Source: Dehalococcoidia bacterium
GTDB lineage: Bacteria; Chloroflexota; Dehalococcoidia; Lucifugimonadales; Lucifugimonadaceae
Reading direction: 5' to 3'
Assembly (NCBI GenBank): GCA_022819585.1
Contig: JAJEGY010000012.1
Span: 1-43,061 of the forward strand
Length of the DNA: 43,061 nucleotides
Every line of letters starts with the position of its first letter. Within the stretch, counting starts at the first letter, position 1. Positions 16,289 to 23,817 of the stretch are shown here, piece after piece. Made by a program: the position numbers and the translations under genes. The notes beneath the pieces were generated by a model. The model had not been told where the DNA came from. It saw only the letters and a program-made list of their open reading frames with translations, and ran no database searches.

Positions 16289-17266
16289 TCAGAATGTAAT
16301 CACTCGCATAGCCGCCGCAACGACATCCTCTGCATTTGGCAATATATCTTGCTCAAGCCCCCGGTTGTAAGGCCAAGGGACATCCTTAGCCCCAACCCGC
16401 ACAATCGGACCATCGAGCCAGTCCATAACCCGTTCTTGGACCTCCGAAACGATCTCCGCCATCGCACCGCCGTTCCTGCGCGCAGTATCCAGCATCACCG
16501 CCCTGCCAGTCTTCTGTACCGAAGCCACCACCGTCGGATAATCAATTGGGCTCAAACTACGCAAGTCGACTATCTCCGCGTCGATCCCATCCTCTGCCAT
16601 CGCATCTGCCGCCTCTCGGAGAATATGCACACCATATCCATAAGACACCAGCGTCAAATCACTACCAACACGATCGATCCTCGCCTCGCCGAAAGGTATC
16701 TCGTAGTAATCCTCCGGCACATCGCCTCGCGAACCGTATAGATGCGAATGCTCCGCGAAGATCACCGGATTGTCCGACTTGATAGCCGTTCTCAGCAACC
16801 CTAGAGCATCAGCCGGATTGGATGGACACGCGCAATACATCCCAGGCACCTCCGACAACCAGGTCTCGAAACTCTGTGAGTGCGTGGCACCAAGTTGCAC
16901 ACCCGCCCCAGTCGGTGCCCTGATCACCATCGGCACCTTGATCTGACCACCTGACATGTAACGAAGATTTGCAGCCATATTGACGATCTGATCGAACGCC
17001 ACCAATGAGAAGCTGATCGACATCAACTCCACAACCGGACGCAAACCCGCACTAGCAGCACCGACCCCTGCACCAACAAACGCAGCCTCTGAAATCGGGG
17101 TGTCCTTGATCCGCTTCTCTCCGTACTTTTCGATAAATCCCTTAGTTACCGAGTACGCCCCACCGTACTCCCCGATATCTTCACCCATGATGAAGACACT
17201 CTCATCAGCTTCGATGGCTTCTTCCAACCCCCGCGTAATCGCTTCTCGGAAGGTGATTTCAGTCAT
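16289..17266 (-). CDS. pdhB: 2-oxoacid dehydrogenase E1 component, beta subunit
   Basis: E1beta subunit of about 325 residues, with the transketolase-type pyrimidine-binding domain: FIMGEDIGEYGGAYSVTKG (the Glu that activates TPP), ADALGLLRTAIKSDNPVIFAEH, and the C-terminal domain RSLSPIDYPTVVASVQKTGR. ATG 17266 (MTEITFREA) matches the usual family N-terminus; a GTG at 17275 would add three residues. It assembles with E1alpha as an alpha2beta2 TPP enzyme. The gene lies 38 bp after E1alpha. TPP dependence links this operon to the riboswitch-controlled thiamine-precursor importer in the same window. Confidence 0.9.
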   Translation of the reverse strand: MTEITFREAITRGLEEAIEADESVFIMGEDIGEYGGAYSVTKGFIEKYGEKRIKDTPISEAAFVGAGVGAASAGLRPVVELMSISFSLVAFDQIVNMAANLRYMSGGQIKVPMVIRAPTGAGVQLGATHSQSFETWLSEVPGMYCACPSNPADALGLLRTAIKSDNPVIFAEHSHLYGSRGDVPEDYYEIPFGEARIDRVGSDLTLVSYGYGVHILREAADAMAEDGIDAEIVDLRSLSPIDYPTVVASVQKTGRAVMLDTARRNGGAMAEIVSEVQERVMDWLDGPIVRVGAKDVPWPYNRGLEQDILPNAEDVVAAAMRVITF

Positions 17267-17304
17267 GACAACCACGAATAACTGAGCAACGACCGCCAGA
17301 TCGC

Positions 17305-18393
17305 CTACGCGTAAACGTCATCGAACGCTTCTGACATATCCGGATTCGGACTGTTCATGGCAAATTCAACCGCCGCCTCTATCTCCGCATCCACACTGGC
17401 CGACAGGTCATCCAAGTCCGATTCCGTTACCACACCATACTCCAGCAACCTCTTGGGATACGTGACCAGTGGATCACGCCGTCGCCAAAGATCGACCTCC
17501 GATCTATCCCGATACTGATCACCCGGGTCGGCAAACGAGTGGCCTACAAACCTGAAAGTCTTCGCCTCAATAAAAATCGGGCTCCCGTGAGCCCGAACCT
17601 GATCGATTGCCGCCTGCGTAGCCTCGCGTACCGCAAGTACGTCCATACCGTCCACCGATACCACATCAACATCGTATGCTCCCATCGCATCGCTGAAATC
17701 AGACCCGCGATGGCGCACTCTCCCAACCGCCGATCCCATCCCGTAAAGGTTGTTCTCCATGAAGAAGATCACCGGCAATTGCCAGACCGACGCCAGATTC
17801 AATGTCTCGTGGAAAGTCCCTTGGTTCGTCGCTCCATCACCAAAGAAGACCATCGTCACCACGTCAGTCTCCATGTACTGCTGAGCCAACGCGATCCCTG
17901 CAGCCAAGGGTAACTGGGCCCCAACGATGGCATGACCACCCATAAACCGCTGCGGGGCATCGAAAATATGCATCGATCCGCCCTTGCCCTTGCTCAACCC
18001 CGTATTCTTGCCGAACATCTCAGCCATGATGCGGTTAGTGTCCAACCCACGCGCTATCGCATGGCCGTGGTCGCGATAGTGAGTGACGATGTAATCCCGA
18101 GCTTCAAGCGGCGTGATCGCGCCGATGCCGGTCGCCTCCTGGCCGATGTAGAGGTGCAAAAATCCCCGGATATTACCGAGCGAATAATGCTGACCGCACG
18201 TCTCCTCGAACCTGCGAATCAGCAACATCAACCGATACATTCGAAAGAGTTCCGAGTCATCGAGACTTTCGGAAAGAACCGGAACACGTGAAGCGTCGAA
18301 ACCGTTGTTGCTCTGCGAAACTGGAGCAGGACCGTTGGATACAGGTCTAACTAAACCGGTCGCGGTGATCCTAGGTTTTTCGGTTTGTTCCAT
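17305..18393 (-). CDS. pdhA: 2-oxoacid dehydrogenase E1 component, alpha subunit
   Basis: A 362-residue E1alpha. The TPP/Mg motif runs from GDGATNQGTFHE to FFMENNLYGMG (the GDG...NN pattern). The phosphate-binding and active-site loop includes THYRDHGHAIARGL and GKGGSMHIFD, and the conserved VGHSFADPGDQYR is present. Residues 1-45 are a variable N-terminal extension. It decarboxylates the 2-oxoacid and loads acyl groups onto E2 lipoate. It is the first gene of the E1alpha-E1beta-E2 operon. The start is 14 nt after a structured leader and shows only GGGG as a possible ribosome-binding site. Confidence 0.9.
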   Translation of the reverse strand: MEQTEKPRITATGLVRPVSNGPAPVSQSNNGFDASRVPVLSESLDDSELFRMYRLMLLIRRFEETCGQHYSLGNIRGFLHLYIGQEATGIGAITPLEARDYIVTHYRDHGHAIARGLDTNRIMAEMFGKNTGLSKGKGGSMHIFDAPQRFMGGHAIVGAQLPLAAGIALAQQYMETDVVTMVFFGDGATNQGTFHETLNLASVWQLPVIFFMENNLYGMGSAVGRVRHRGSDFSDAMGAYDVDVVSVDGMDVLAVREATQAAIDQVRAHGSPIFIEAKTFRFVGHSFADPGDQYRDRSEVDLWRRRDPLVTYPKRLLEYGVVTESDLDDLSASVDAEIEAAVEFAMNSPNPDMSEAFDDVYA

Positions 18394-18406
18394 TACCCCG
18401 AAAGGT

Positions 18407-18475
18407 TTCGACTCGTCTGCACAGACCTTTTCCGTACAAACCGATGAAGCGCAAATTCATCTGCGTTGAGTCGAA
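18407..18475 (-). promoter_or_regulatory. Structured 5' leader of the PDH operon, three-stem element
   Basis: On the minus strand TTCGACTC (18475-18468) pairs perfectly with GAGTCGAA (18414-18407), an 8-bp closing stem. Inside it are two hairpins: GATGAA/TTCATC with a 7-nt loop (18461-18443), and GTCT/AGAC with a 4-nt loop (18426-18415). The element begins within 1-2 nt of the predicted transcription start and ends 14 nt before the ATG, so it fills nearly the whole leader. I recognise no known riboswitch consensus in it. The base pairing is seen directly; an RNA role is inference. Confidence 0.5.
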
Positions 18476-18482
18476 TCACGAT

Positions 18483-18491
18483 TCTATACCA
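18483..18491 (-). promoter_or_regulatory. Extended -10 promoter of the PDH operon
   Basis: The minus strand reads TGGTATAGA (18491-18483), followed by AT: a TG motif one base before TATAGA. It resembles the TGGTATAAT promoter of the riboswitch operon. No clear -35 hexamer is seen. The predicted +1 falls at about 18476. Confidence 0.5.
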
Positions 18492-18536
18492 AACCAAACA
18501 ACCGTCGAATCCGGCGCTTCCAGCCCAACTTTACTG

Positions 18537-19418
18537 TCACTCGCTCTGCAGTTTGGCCGCCAACACCACGTTTTCAAGCAACATTGCAACCGTCATAGGA
18601 CCCACGCCACCCGGCACCGGCGTAATCGCAGACGCCTTCTCTTTTACAGCCTCGTAATCGACATCTCCCGTTAACCGATACCCGCTACGACGCGACGAAT
18701 CCTCAACTCGCGACACCCCTACATCAATCACTACCGCCCCGTCCTTCACCATGTCAGCCGTGACAGTGTCTGGCACTCCCGCGGCCGCAACCAAAATATC
18801 CGCCCGGCGCGTGTGAGCCCCGACATCCCGCGTCCCTGTATGACACATCGTCACCGTCGCATTGGCACCACGACCACGCTGCGTCAAAAGCAACGCCAAA
18901 GGCCTACCCACCAACGAACTCCTACCCACGATCACAACCTCCGCACCATTAACCTCAATCCCCTCCTCAATCAGCATCCTTTGAACACCCAAAGGAGTAG
19001 CCGGCACAAATCTCGGACGACCAAGAGACAACAACCCCGCATTCTGAGAATGAAGTCCGTCAACATCCTTCAGCGGATCCAACCCATTGATGATGTCATC
19101 CGCATCAATGTGGTCCGGCAACGGCAGTTGCACCAAAATCCCGTGATAGCAATCGTCTCTGTTCAATTCATCGACAATTCCCGCAAGCTCATCGGCATTC
19201 ACATCTGCCGAGATGTTGAGCGTTTCAGTGACAATCCCTACCTCTTCACAAGCCCGCTCCTTACGCCTCACGTAAGAGTGTGAAGCAGGATCATTTCCTA
19301 CCAGAACCACCGCCAAACCGGGCGAATATCCGTGCGCCTCTTCGAACCTCCTGACCTTCTGCTCCACCTCCTCGTGCACTTTCTTGGCGATCTCGTTGCC
19401 GCTGATGCGTGTCGTCAT
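18537..19418 (-). CDS. folD: Bifunctional methylene-THF dehydrogenase/methenyl-THF cyclohydrolase
   Basis: A 293-residue FolD, normal length. It interconverts 5,10-methylene-THF and 10-formyl-THF. Family signatures are SHSYVRRKERACEEVGI (Tyr and the catalytic Lys), ILVQLPLPDHID, LDPLKDVDGLHSQNAG, VVIVGRSSLVGRPLALLL (Rossmann loop), and the C-terminal TPVPGGVGPMTVAMLLEN. The frame stays open upstream to 19841, but that part is antisense to acpS and unlike FolD; ATG 19418 (MTTRISGNEIAKKV) is the family start. Methylene-THF is also the ThyX co-substrate, a plausible link to the neighbour. There is no Shine-Dalgarno; a palindrome lies 6 nt upstream. Confidence 0.95.
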   Translation of the reverse strand: MTTRISGNEIAKKVHEEVEQKVRRFEEAHGYSPGLAVVLVGNDPASHSYVRRKERACEEVGIVTETLNISADVNADELAGIVDELNRDDCYHGILVQLPLPDHIDADDIINGLDPLKDVDGLHSQNAGLLSLGRPRFVPATPLGVQRMLIEEGIEVNGAEVVIVGRSSLVGRPLALLLTQRGRGANATVTMCHTGTRDVGAHTRRADILVAAAGVPDTVTADMVKDGAVVIDVGVSRVEDSSRRSGYRLTGDVDYEAVKEKASAITPVPGGVGPMTVAMLLENVVLAAKLQSE

Positions 19419-19423
19419 ATTGA

Positions 19424-19437
19424 AAGTTGACCAACTT
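19424..19437. promoter_or_regulatory. Palindrome in the folD-acpS divergent intergenic region
   Basis: AAGTTG-AC-CAACTT is a perfect 6-bp inverted repeat with a 2-bp centre. It starts 6 nt upstream of the folD ATG and lies 83 bp before acpS. It could be an operator for folD. No regulator gene is adjacent, so this is only a candidate. Confidence 0.35.
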
Positions 19438-19520
19438 CCCGTCAATGCTCTACGGTTTAAGTGCAAACGCGACCTTACATTCGGTGAAGCCATCGTCCAC
19501 CTCAATCGCGTACCCGAACC

Positions 19521-19904
19521 ATGATATACACCGGCGTAGACCTCATCGAAATCCCCCGTATCGCCACCGTGCGCGATCGCTACCCAGTTCGATTCCTGAA
19601 CAAGGTCTACACGCCCGGAGAACAGCGTTACGCCCGCAACCGCGCTCCACAACTTGCCAGCAGATTCGCTGCCAAAGAAGCTGTGATGAAAGCTCTCGGC
19701 ACCGGCGTTCGTGGCATCCCGTGGAAGTCGATAGAAGTCACTCGCAAACGCGGCGGCCCGCCAGAGATCACTCTTCACGGCCCAGCCCGCGAGCGCGCCG
19801 AAAAGATGGGTGTTCAACGCATCGCCCTCAGCCTCTCCCACTCCAAAGAATTCGCCGTCGCATCCGTCGTAATGGAAGCCACCGACGACGCATGGCGACC
19901 CTGA
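19521..19904 (+). CDS. acpS: Holo-[acyl-carrier-protein] synthase
   Basis: A 127-residue AcpS-type phosphopantetheinyl transferase. It moves the 4'-phosphopantetheine arm of CoA to apo-ACP. Key residues are present: the N-terminal GVDLIEIPRI with metal-binding Asp7, then RFAAKEAVMKALGTG with the Glu and Lys of the catalytic motif, then SLSHSKEFAVASVV at the C-terminus. Length is typical. It overlaps the nnr gene by 13 nt; acpS-nnr neighbourhoods are common in bacteria. It opens a plus-strand run that includes coaBC, the route to CoA, its substrate. Confidence 0.95.
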   Translation: MIYTGVDLIEIPRIATVRDRYPVRFLNKVYTPGEQRYARNRAPQLASRFAAKEAVMKALGTGVRGIPWKSIEVTRKRGGPPEITLHGPARERAEKMGVQRIALSLSHSKEFAVASVVMEATDDAWRP

Positions 19905-21478
19905 TTTCCAAGTTCGAAATGCCCAAGATCCAAAAGGCCGTCACCGCCGCCGAGATGCTGGCCATCGAAAACCAGTGGTTCGATTCAGGAGCAATAACCC
20001 TGGATCAACTCATGGATCGCGTCGGAGCAACTATCGCTGATTGGGTCATCGATTATCTCGTCAAACATGCCGACGATTCGGAAGTTTTGGCTTTGGTCGG
20101 CAAAGGCAACAACGGAGGCGACGCAATCGTCGCTGCAACGTATCTGGTCAGGGCAGGATTCGACGCCAAATTAGCCCTCCTGATGACCCGCGAAAGCGAC
20201 GATCCACTTCTGGAAGAATTCGCGTCCGCAGGCGGGAAGGCTTTCCCCATCGCCGGATCCCGCGCGAAAAGCGATTTGGCAAACTTATGCAACAAATCAA
20301 ACTTGATCCTCGATGGAGTTTTCGGTTTCAATATCTCCAGACCAATCGAAGAACCGATCTCGTCATACTTCCAAATCGTCAGAAACTCCGCAAAAACAGT
20401 CGTTGCCATCGACCTGCCCAGCGGCGCAAACCCCAATACCGGAGAGTTCGATCCCAACGGACTGCCAGCAGATGTCTGCCTCCCAGTCGGACTCCACAAA
20501 ATCGGCCCGGCTGTCCGCTTCGGCGACCCGCGATTCGGAAATGAGATGTCGGTGTTGGATGTCAACATTCCAGACGACTTGACACGATCACAGAAACGAG
20601 AAATCAACAACCTCGATTTAGCCAAGACGCTACTCCCTGACAGAGACGCCGTATCTCACAAAGGCGATTTCGGTCGCGCGCTTCTCATCTGTGGCTCCAA
20701 CACCTACGTAGGCGCTGCATCGCTAGCCACGCAAGCCTGCCTCCGTTCTGGTGTAGGACTCGTCGCTCTCGCCACTCCAACAAGCGTTTACCACGCCCTC
20801 GCGGGAAACATCCCTGAAGCAACTTACGTCCCGCTCGAAGAAGATCACAACGGAGTAATCCCCGGCCTTGGATTCCAGCAAATCCGAGAACGAATCCTTA
20901 TCGCCGATTCAGTCCTTTTCGGCGTCGGATTCTCGCTATCCTCAGGTGCCCGTAACCTGATCTCCCAACTCACTTCTCATCAGGAAATCTGGGAAGGTCG
21001 TACCGCCATCATCGACGCCGATGGTCTTACCATCGTCTCTGAAATCCCCGATTGGTGGAAGGTCTTTGACGGCAACCTCATCATCACGCCCCATCCCGGT
21101 GAAATGTCGCGCCTCTTAGGCATCCCTGTATCGGAAGTCGAAGCTGATCGTAGATCCGCAGTCGAAACGGCGGCTGAGAAGTTCAACTGCATCGCAGTCC
21201 TAAAAGGTGCTACAACTCTCATCGCCGCACCCGACGGGCGACTGCGCATCAACATGATGCCCAACCATGGCCTTGCACGTGGTGGTAGCGGCGACGTCCT
21301 CGCCGGTTTAGTCGCCGGGCTGTCCGCCAAGTCAGACCCGTTCGACGCCGCATCGCTAGGCGTATATCTGCACTCTCTAACCGGAAAAGTAACACGAGAA
21401 CGATTCACTCCCTACGCAATGACCGCCAGCGACTTGATCGCGCATATACCCGACGCGTTTCGTGCGTTAGCATCGTAG
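19892..21478 (+). CDS. nnr: Bifunctional NAD(P)H-hydrate epimerase / ADP-dependent NAD(P)H-hydrate dehydratase
   Basis: A fused repair enzyme of 528 residues that restores hydrated NAD(P)H. The N-terminal epimerase half (YjeF_N) shows ALVGKGNNGGDAIVAA (residues 67-82) and VVAIDLPSGANPNTG. The C-terminal dehydratase half shows HKGDFGRALLICGS, AIIDADGL, ITPHPGEMSRLLG, AVLKGATTLIAAPDGRL and the ATP-site motif GGSGDVLAGLVAGL. The frame is open back to 19427, but upstream it only shadows acpS. ATG 19892 or 19919 are both possible; 19892 is chosen because it couples with acpS. Both active-site motif sets are intact. Confidence 0.93.
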   Translation: MATLISKFEMPKIQKAVTAAEMLAIENQWFDSGAITLDQLMDRVGATIADWVIDYLVKHADDSEVLALVGKGNNGGDAIVAATYLVRAGFDAKLALLMTRESDDPLLEEFASAGGKAFPIAGSRAKSDLANLCNKSNLILDGVFGFNISRPIEEPISSYFQIVRNSAKTVVAIDLPSGANPNTGEFDPNGLPADVCLPVGLHKIGPAVRFGDPRFGNEMSVLDVNIPDDLTRSQKREINNLDLAKTLLPDRDAVSHKGDFGRALLICGSNTYVGAASLATQACLRSGVGLVALATPTSVYHALAGNIPEATYVPLEEDHNGVIPGLGFQQIRERILIADSVLFGVGFSLSSGARNLISQLTSHQEIWEGRTAIIDADGLTIVSEIPDWWKVFDGNLIITPHPGEMSRLLGIPVSEVEADRRSAVETAAEKFNCIAVLKGATTLIAAPDGRLRINMMPNHGLARGGSGDVLAGLVAGLSAKSDPFDAASLGVYLHSLTGKVTRERFTPYAMTASDLIAHIPDAFRALAS

Positions 21479-21521
21479 CCAGTACCACCAACTCAGAAAC
21501 GCGAACCTGCTGACACAAAAC

Positions 21522-22235
21522 ATGGCGGCTAATCCGAAACCGTCTCTCGAAGAGATCGTCGATAACTACGTCCAAAAGGCCCGTTCGAAACTACGGCCCA
21601 CGGAATACAAACGCAGCCAAAAGAACGATCTAACCCTCCATCACGTCATCGAAAACGACGAGTTCCGCATCCTCGATCACATCATCGCCGTAAAAGACCG
21701 GCGCGTTGAATGGGTCTGGCGTTCCCAAGACTTCTGGCCCACAGACCAGTTGACCGACATCACAACCGCCGACGGCGATCTCAGAAACTACGGCGTTATC
21801 CATGGTCACAACCGAATATCAGGCGTCAAATTCACCATCGGTCCCCGACACTACGCCGGACCCGACCCGGACGCCTGCCTCCCTTACGTCAACGACTACC
21901 TTCACCTCGAAGCCCACTACCGATGGAACAACGACGCCATGACGCTGCAACGCGCCCGAATCGGCGTCGATTTCATCACAAAGGATGGACTGACCCTGCG
22001 CGCTCGATCCGTCGAGGTCGAGTTGGCAAGATTCTGGAATCTCGAATTTCGTTACCGCTCCTCCTTGGGATCGCGGCTACTCGTCGACGTAGATGGCGAC
22101 GAGAAACTACGCATCGACGTCCCAACCCTGCTGAGCCGACGTGAAGTGCAAGAGATTTACGACATCGTGATGGCCTATCGCAAGGGCGAAGCAGACGCTG
22201 TCCTACCGTCGCAATTCACCGCCGAAAGAGAGTGA
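21522..22235 (+). CDS. Conserved-looking hypothetical protein, 237 aa
   Basis: I do not recognise this family. It is 237 residues, soluble, without signal peptide or TM segments, and rich in aromatic and charged residues. Notable stretches are RRVEWVWRSQDFWPTDQL, YVNDYLHLEAHYRWNN, a Gly/His-containing YGVIHGHNRISGVKFTIGPRH, and a C-terminal helix SRREVQEIYDIVMAYRKGE. Its codon use and position inside the acpS-nnr-coaBC run (43 and 44 bp gaps) mark it as a real gene of that operon. Function unknown; a role near CoA or carrier-protein metabolism is only suggested by neighbours. Confidence 0.75.
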   Translation: MAANPKPSLEEIVDNYVQKARSKLRPTEYKRSQKNDLTLHHVIENDEFRILDHIIAVKDRRVEWVWRSQDFWPTDQLTDITTADGDLRNYGVIHGHNRISGVKFTIGPRHYAGPDPDACLPYVNDYLHLEAHYRWNNDAMTLQRARIGVDFITKDGLTLRARSVEVELARFWNLEFRYRSSLGSRLLVDVDGDEKLRIDVPTLLSRREVQEIYDIVMAYRKGEADAVLPSQFTAERE

Positions 22236-22279
22236 CCCGCCAACACCCTGTCACCAGTCCAATGCCGGGTTGAATCGAA

Positions 22280-23503
22280 ATGAACTCCACGACACCTTTA
22301 CCCCTCGCCAACCGCCGAGTCGTACTCGGCGTCTCTGGCTCAATTGCTGCATACAAATCAGCTTACGTGACCTCGCAACTAGCGAAACTCGGCGCTCGCG
22401 TCGATGTCGTAATGACAGAAGCGGCCCAGAAATTCATCGGTAGTGCCACATTTTCAGCCCTGAGTCACAATCCAGTCACCACTTCGCTGTGGGACGCCAA
22501 CTCCGAAATCAGCATCGACCATGTCGCACTCGCCATAAACGCAGACTGCATCGTTATCGCACCCGCAACGGCTAACTTGCTCGCCAAAATAGCTTTGGGC
22601 ATCACCGATGATCCCATCACCGCCACCGTCCTCGCCTCTGGCGCACCCCTCGTTTTAGCTCCCGCCATGGACGCCGATATGTTCGCCGCGCACCCTACGC
22701 GAACTAATGTCGCCACACTGCGCGAGCGCGGAGCAACCATCGTCGGACCCGAATCTGGTCGTCTCGCATCCGGTCTCGTCGGTGAGGGGCGAATGAGCGA
22801 ACCCGACGACATCGTCGATGCTGTCCGTCTCACTATCGGCAGACAACACGGCGACCTCAACCACCGACGAGTCGTTGTAACCGCTGGCGGCACCCGCGAA
22901 CCCATCGATCCCGTACGCGTCATTACCAACCGCTCAACCGGAAAAATGGGATATGCAATCGCCGAAGCCGCCCGCGACCGAGGTGCCGAAACCACCCTCG
23001 TAACATCCGCTACCAACATCCGAGCACCATGGGGGATCAACACCATCGATGTCAGCACCGTCGATGAAATGCGCGACGCCACCCTACCCGCATCCGCCGA
23101 AGCCGACGTTCTCATCATGGCCGCCGCAATCTCCGACTTCCGCCCCAAAAACTTCGTCAACGAAAAAATCAAAAAACGTTCGGGCGCGGGCCTCACCATG
23201 GATCTCGAAGAGATCGAGGACTGGATGCCCGAGGCAATCGGCTCACGCTTAATCAAGGTTGCTTTTGCCGCTGAAACTGCCGACGCAGCGGCAAAAGGTG
23301 CGGCAAAAATGGCAAAAAAAGGAGCAACTTTAACCGTCGCCAACGACGTCACCGAACCAGGAAGCGGTTTCGGCACCGACACCAACCGCGTCGACATCGT
23401 CCGAATCGACGGTTCCATCGAATCGCTACCCCTCATGAGCAAGTACGATGTCGGCAATGCGATACTAGACAGAGTCAAACCCTACCTAACCGACCTCCAC
23501 TAG
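22280..23503 (+). CDS. coaBC: Bifunctional phosphopantothenoylcysteine decarboxylase/phosphopantothenate-cysteine ligase
   Basis: A 407-residue CoaBC (Dfp), two steps of CoA synthesis. The CoaC flavoprotein half has LGVSGSIAAYKSA, catalytic His81 in SIDHVALA, PATAN (95-99, the PASANT motif), and GEGRMSEP (168-175). The substrate-clamp motif PxMN reads PAMD (128-131), and the Cys of the E. coli ACG loop is Ser164; both positions vary among bacteria. The CoaB half has VVTAGGTREPIDPVR, NRSTGKMGYAIAEAA, AAISDFRPKNFVNEKIKK with the catalytic lysines, and KGATLTVANDV. It is in the same run as acpS. Confidence 0.95.
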   Translation: MNSTTPLPLANRRVVLGVSGSIAAYKSAYVTSQLAKLGARVDVVMTEAAQKFIGSATFSALSHNPVTTSLWDANSEISIDHVALAINADCIVIAPATANLLAKIALGITDDPITATVLASGAPLVLAPAMDADMFAAHPTRTNVATLRERGATIVGPESGRLASGLVGEGRMSEPDDIVDAVRLTIGRQHGDLNHRRVVVTAGGTREPIDPVRVITNRSTGKMGYAIAEAARDRGAETTLVTSATNIRAPWGINTIDVSTVDEMRDATLPASAEADVLIMAAAISDFRPKNFVNEKIKKRSGAGLTMDLEEIEDWMPEAIGSRLIKVAFAAETADAAAKGAAKMAKKGATLTVANDVTEPGSGFGTDTNRVDIVRIDGSIESLPLMSKYDVGNAILDRVKPYLTDLH

Positions 23504-23519
23504 TCTCATTAAACTCACC

Positions 23520-23801
23520 ATGCGTCTCTACTGGCGACAACGAAAACGCGGCTACGACCTCATCGTCGAAGATGACGACGGCGACATGTTCAACGTCGGC
23601 GGCGTTCGTCACACCCGTCGAGGCGGCATCGAGGCCATGGCCAAAACGATGGGATACGATCCTGGCCGTGCAATCAAAAACCTGCCTTCAATGGAGCATG
23701 GAATGCAGTTCGTCGAGCAGTTCGAGCCTTGGCGAGACTTCTTCCCCGGTCACCTTCTAGAACTCGAAAACGAAATCGTCGTCCCCGAAGAGCTGGCCTA
23801 A
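23520..23801 (+). CDS. Small hypothetical protein, 93 aa
   Basis: I do not recognise this family. The 93-residue soluble protein starts MRLYWRQRKRGYDLIVEDDDGD, is rich in Arg, Asp and Glu, and has no TM segment or signal peptide. It begins 16 bp after coaBC and ends 16 bp before the next gene, in the same frame style and codon use, so it is probably a real operon member. Repeated aromatic positions (FEPWRDFFPGHLLELE) suggest a small folded domain. No function is proposed. Confidence 0.65.
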   Translation: MRLYWRQRKRGYDLIVEDDDGDMFNVGGVRHTRRGGIEAMAKTMGYDPGRAIKNLPSMEHGMQFVEQFEPWRDFFPGHLLELENEIVVPEELA

Positions 23802-23817
23802 TCACGCCATCCTCCGT

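Noticed and set aside
19419..19841. Upstream extension of the folD reading frame
   Set aside because: Antisense to acpS. The FolD N-terminal motif starts at ATG 19418.
19427..19891. Upstream extension of the nnr reading frame (open frame from 19427)
   Set aside because: It lies over acpS in another frame, is Arg/Pro/His-rich, and shows no family similarity. The epimerase domain begins at 19892.
22671..22682. PAMD in place of PxMN in CoaBC as a sign of inactivity
   Set aside because: This position varies in other bacterial CoaBC proteins, and all other catalytic motifs in both halves are intact.
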